Part shown: one piece after another, positions 61,238 through 64,000 of the stretch
Layout: each line of letters begins with the position of its first letter
How positions within the stretch are numbered: the first letter of the stretch is position 1
Translations under genes and position numbers: made by a program
The notes under the pieces: model-generated
The model's input: only the letters and a program-made list of their open reading frames with translations
Database searches by the model: none
What the model was told of the DNA's origin: nothing
From: Aquimarina sp. MMG016
GTDB taxonomy: Bacteria > Bacteroidota > Bacteroidia > Flavobacteriales > Flavobacteriaceae
Length of the DNA stretch: 64,000 nt
Direction: 5' to 3'
NCBI RefSeq assembly: GCF_018100805.1
Contig: NZ_JAGJEA010000013.1
Coordinates: 62,001-126,000 of the forward strand

Positions 61238-61879
61238 ATGCACTTTATCCCGGAAGCATTAGATACTTATGTAGTACATCATACTCAACAAGAACCTGAG
61301 TTATTACGACAACTTACAAGAGAAACGTATCAAAAGATATTACAACCGCGTATGCTTAGTGGTCCTTATCAAGGGCGGGTACTAAGTATGCTTTCTAAAT
61401 TGATTAGGCCTAAAAGTATTTTAGAAATAGGAACATATACCGGATATTCGGCATTATGCATTGCAGAAGGAATGCAAAAAGACGGAATACTGCACACCAT
61501 TGATATTAATGAAGAGTTAGAACGTTTTCAAAGGAAATACTTTAATCTTTCCCCATATGGAGATCAAATTCATCAGCATATTGGTAATGCTACTGAAATT
61601 ATCCCTGATCTAGATCTGAAATTTGATTTAGTATTTATAGATGCAGATAAACCAAATTATTCAACTTATTTTGATTTAATTATTAATAAGATGAACCGAG
61701 GAGGAATAATTTTATCAGACAATGTATTATGGAGTGGAAAGGTTATTGAAAAACTTGAGGAAGATGATCTTTCTACTAAAGCTTTATTAGCATATAACAA
61801 ACTTCTTGCTGATGATGACCGAATAGAAACTGTATTACTTCCAATTCGAGATGGGTTAACGATAAGTAGGGTAAAATAA
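61238..61879 (+). CDS. O-methyltransferase, class I SAM-dependent (213 aa)
   Basis: Belongs to the catechol/caffeoyl-CoA O-methyltransferase type 3 family: 'QPRMLSGPYQGRVLSMLSKL', SAM motif I 'SILEIGTYTGYSALCIAEGM', acidic 'HTIDINEELERFQRKYF', and metal-binding 'LVFIDADKPNYSTYFD' and 'LSDNVLWSGKV'. Methylates a catechol-like hydroxyl with a divalent metal. The acceptor is unknown. The short gap to the LRR gene is probably accidental. Confidence 0.93.
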   Translation: MHFIPEALDTYVVHHTQQEPELLRQLTRETYQKILQPRMLSGPYQGRVLSMLSKLIRPKSILEIGTYTGYSALCIAEGMQKDGILHTIDINEELERFQRKYFNLSPYGDQIHQHIGNATEIIPDLDLKFDLVFIDADKPNYSTYFDLIINKMNRGGIILSDNVLWSGKVIEKLEEDDLSTKALLAYNKLLADDDRIETVLLPIRDGLTISRVK

Positions 61880-61912
61880 AAGGCAAAATCCTAAAAACTT
61901 TGCCTTTTATAA
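61877..61912. terminator. Bidirectional terminator, O-methyltransferase and S8 protease genes
   Basis: AAAAGGCAAA / TTTGCCTTTT with an 11-base loop. Confidence 0.8.
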
Positions 61913-61935
61913 ACCTACATAATTACAATTCTAAA

Positions 61936-63438
61936 TTATTGCACAGCCTTTAGTGCATCAATATTACCATATCCAAATTTACTATTACGATTAGGATAGA
62001 ATTCTCCTGATCTTCTTAATTTATCCAGAACCTGATCTCTAGACATACTTGGGTTACGTGCCCATATTAAAGCAGCAATACCAGCTGTTGTAGCAGTTGC
62101 AACCGAAGATCCTCCAACATAATTCCTAGCTCCGGTATTAAACCCAATAACCGGTACATTTCGATTGTTATCACCTGCTCTTTGCATGATAATAGTAAAA
62201 TCAATCTTATTACCGTCATGACAGTTACTACAGCGGTTATATCCATTGTCTTTAATTCCTGTAACCGCTACAGTTTCACTCATACTAGCTGGGAAAATCA
62301 CACCATACCAATTGGTAAACGATGTAGAAGTTCCACCTGCAGCTACAATAAGTTTACCCCTGTTATACGCATATCGTACCGCATCTTTCACATTTCCAAT
62401 AGACCAAGGGTAACCTACCGACATGGAAATAATTTTTACATCTCCTCTATTCCCGAGGGCTTTCAAAGCATTACTAACTCCTTTGCGTTCGTGATAATCT
62501 TCTAACACTACGTCACTTGTACCTCTATATGAAACCAGATTACAATTATACGCAACACCAACAGGCATAAAATCATTATTTCTAGGAGAGGCAAGCGTAG
62601 ATGCCATTTGTGTACCATGCCCACATCTATCATTAGGACCGTCCACATTATTTGACCACCACCATGGAGAATCGATATATGTTCCATATCGCTCTATGGA
62701 TCGACCATTAGATGCTCCGTCATTAAATCCATTACTACCCAATAAATTTTGATTACCTGAGATACCTGTATCTATTAAACCAACAGTAATACCTGCTCCC
62801 GTACTATAGTTCCAGGCTTGAGAGATATTATGTCTATCAAAATTCCAAGGAAACCATGCATTAGGTGATATCAAACGATAATCTGCACCATTAATACTTT
62901 CCCCACTTTGATTACACCCAAAATCTTTTTGTTGAATACGATCTTCTTTGAGATAAAAAGTATATCCCGCCGGCTGAATATATCTAATCTGATCGGCAGC
63001 CTGTAAAGCTACTACCGTTTCTAACTCTGTTACAGTAACATCTACATAGTTGAGGATGTCGTCATCATGCATCACAATTTTTGATTTAGACAACTGTTCT
63101 TCTTCCTGAACTATGCTAAAAATATTTTCTTTAGCACTTATTAGTTCTGATGAACGTTTCTCAATAGAAAAGCTTTGATCTTGGTTACCATAACCTACAC
63201 TTAATAGGTTATTTCCATGAACTGCTGCACTCCATAGCACAACAGCAGGAGCTTTAGTCCAATTAACATCACCCTTTTTTTTCAATTCTGAGGCGATATA
63301 TTCATTTACCTCTGAAATTGATAATAATTTTTGCTGTTCAATAGAGTTAGAATTAGGATCGGTAATCTCTAATGGATCTTCCTTAGAACAGGAGAATAGA
63401 AATAAAAGCCCTAAGCCTAGAAAAGTTAATTTTTTCAT
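61936..63438 (-). CDS. Subtilisin-like S8 protease lipoprotein (500 aa)
   Basis: Lipoprotein signal 'LTFLGLGLLFLFSC' (Cys17). A propeptide-like region spans about 20-170, then the S8 domain with triad Asp223 ('TVGLIDTGISG'), His274 ('DRCGHGTQMAS') and Ser445 ('YVGGSSVATATTAG'). The triad is complete. It contains 'NRCSNCHDGN', an extra pair of Cys that may be a disulfide or metal site. It is a cell-surface peptidase; the upstream hairpin at 63485 may be its operator. Confidence 0.93.
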   Translation of the reverse strand: MKKLTFLGLGLLFLFSCSKEDPLEITDPNSNSIEQQKLLSISEVNEYIASELKKKGDVNWTKAPAVVLWSAAVHGNNLLSVGYGNQDQSFSIEKRSSELISAKENIFSIVQEEEQLSKSKIVMHDDDILNYVDVTVTELETVVALQAADQIRYIQPAGYTFYLKEDRIQQKDFGCNQSGESINGADYRLISPNAWFPWNFDRHNISQAWNYSTGAGITVGLIDTGISGNQNLLGSNGFNDGASNGRSIERYGTYIDSPWWWSNNVDGPNDRCGHGTQMASTLASPRNNDFMPVGVAYNCNLVSYRGTSDVVLEDYHERKGVSNALKALGNRGDVKIISMSVGYPWSIGNVKDAVRYAYNRGKLIVAAGGTSTSFTNWYGVIFPASMSETVAVTGIKDNGYNRCSNCHDGNKIDFTIIMQRAGDNNRNVPVIGFNTGARNYVGGSSVATATTAGIAALIWARNPSMSRDQVLDKLRRSGEFYPNRNSKFGYGNIDALKAVQ

Positions 63439-63484
63439 TTTTAGTATAAGTTAAGAGTTTGTGTGCAAATGCAATCAAGCGCAT

Positions 63485-63515
63485 AAATCATAATTTTAGT
63501 TAAAAATTATGATTT
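63485..63515. repeat. 13-bp perfect inverted repeat upstream of the S8 gene
   Basis: AAATCATAATTTT / AAAATTATGATTT with a 5-base loop, 47 bp upstream of the S8 start. It has no T-run on the minus strand, so an operator is more likely than a terminator. The remaining intergenic sequence to 63765 holds nothing recognisable. Confidence 0.4.
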
Positions 63516-63765
63516 TAATAATTTCACAGCTAATATATTAAATATAATCTAAATATTTGCGCATATTTTTACGGTAGTGCTAATACAAACTTAGGTATTA
63601 TGCTTGCATAAGACCTAAAAGTCTACTTATACTGTAAGAAATCACTGAATTCATAATTTTTTGTTAAAAAAAGTAAGTAAGACATAGGTGAACAATAACA
63701 AGTAGCTAGTTCTCGTAAGGATATAAAATTTAATTGTAAAAAATCTGGAGTCTACTAGTAAAAAC

Positions 63766-64000
63766 CTAAAACTTACGTTTGATAGGGCCGGTAATTTCGT
63801 CGATATCATCTTTAACCTGATCTATCTCTTTTTTGATATCTGAAGTAAGAGAATTTGGTAATTCAGTATCTATACCATGTTTTTCTGCACTCTTGGTAAT
63901 TTCTGACTTAATATCATTAGTGGCATCTTTTACAACACGCATTCCTTTACCTAATCCACGAGCTATTTCCGGAATTTTATCCGCTCCAAAGACCATCACC
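63766..64000 (-). CDS. tatA: TatA/TatB-like twin-arginine translocase subunit, C-terminal part (cut by window edge)
   Basis: The frame is open to the window end, so the N-terminal membrane anchor lies outside. The visible 'VMVFGADKIPEIARGLGKGM' is the hinge and amphipathic helix of Hcf106/TatA/B proteins, followed by a long acidic/basic tail ('KSEITKSAEKHGIDTELPNS', 'KKEIDQVKDDIDEITGPIKR'). TatA pores export folded proteins. Whether it is A or B cannot be told from this part. Confidence 0.85.
   Translation of the reverse strand, partial: VMVFGADKIPEIARGLGKGMRVVKDATNDIKSEITKSAEKHGIDTELPNSLTSDIKKEIDQVKDDIDEITGPIKRKF

Noticed and set aside
1..64000. CRISPR array, insertion sequence, prophage or integrative element
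   Set aside because: No regularly spaced direct repeats, no transposase or integrase frame and no tRNA-flanking duplication were seen.

Overview
The window comes from an AT-rich member of the Bacteroidota, most likely a marine Flavobacteriaceae species of the Aquimarina/Kordia type. The evidence is a fused SecDF, two proteins with type IX secretion (T9SS) C-terminal sorting domains, many 'xxSCxxE'-type lipoproteins, Bacteroidota promoter elements (TTG ... TAnnTTTG), and flavobacterial families such as DUF2911, DUF6588 and astacin-type flavastacins. I see no rRNA, tRNA, CRISPR array, transposase or prophage. Most of the window is chromosomal housekeeping and accessory metabolism, cut at both ends by partial genes (a glycosyltransferase on the left, a TatA/B-like gene on the right).

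Layout. 1-2.4 kb: glycosyltransferase end, FemAB/GNAT-like protein, small membrane protein, then a gene-poor stretch holding a 32-codon peptide gene. 2.4-5.5 kb: typA, kdsA, DUF1801. 5.6-10.3 kb: membrane-protein operons around a small winged-helix regulator and creD; two near-identical 19-bp palindromes mark its probable operators. 10.4-17 kb: cyanophycinase-like protein, DUF192 lipoprotein, secDF, a free-standing SecD-head-like protein, mdh. 17-28 kb: a giant T9SS sortilin/PKD/LamG protein, DUF6588 protein, gyrB, astacin lipoprotein with two chitin-binding-like modules, asnB. 28.3-30.5 kb: DUF2911 protein and then four tandem 32-codon peptide genes. 30.5-39 kb: queE, exported RidA, HerA-like ATPase, cupin, hydrolase, rluF, VOC protein and lipoproteins. 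38.7-44 kb: sterol-desaturase-like protein, aldehyde dehydrogenase, kynurenine monooxygenase, methyltransferase, flavin reductase. 44.2-48.4 kb: a compact cassette of cNMP-domain histidine kinase, aldo/keto reductase, response regulator fused to a thioredoxin-reductase-like enzyme, and a UBP-type zinc finger. 48.4-51.3 kb: an AraC regulator followed by three transcription units with the same tandem operator. 52-56 kb: MFS transporter, second AraC regulator, kynureninase. 56.4-64 kb: lipoprotein plus CHAT-TPR operon, LRR-like T9SS protein, O-methyltransferase, S8 protease lipoprotein, TatA/B end.

The two most unusual things are below the size of ordinary gene calls. (1) Five unannotated genes (2175-2273 plus; 28980-29078, 29285-29383, 29795-29893, 30155-30253 minus) each encode exactly 32 residues with an invariant frame: Tyr5, Phe18-Leu19, Leu22-Pro23, Ala25, Ala29-Ile30 and a basic C-terminus. 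They differ mostly at synonymous positions in the conserved block, and most have their own promoter-like box and terminator. I do not recognise this family. (2) Three promoters after the AraC gene at 48451 carry two GGGAA-type direct repeats exactly 21 bp apart, with the downstream repeat beginning exactly 40 bp before a TTTTGTA/CTTTGTA box. This is a self-consistent picture of a local AraC regulon that includes a novel 50-residue peptide.
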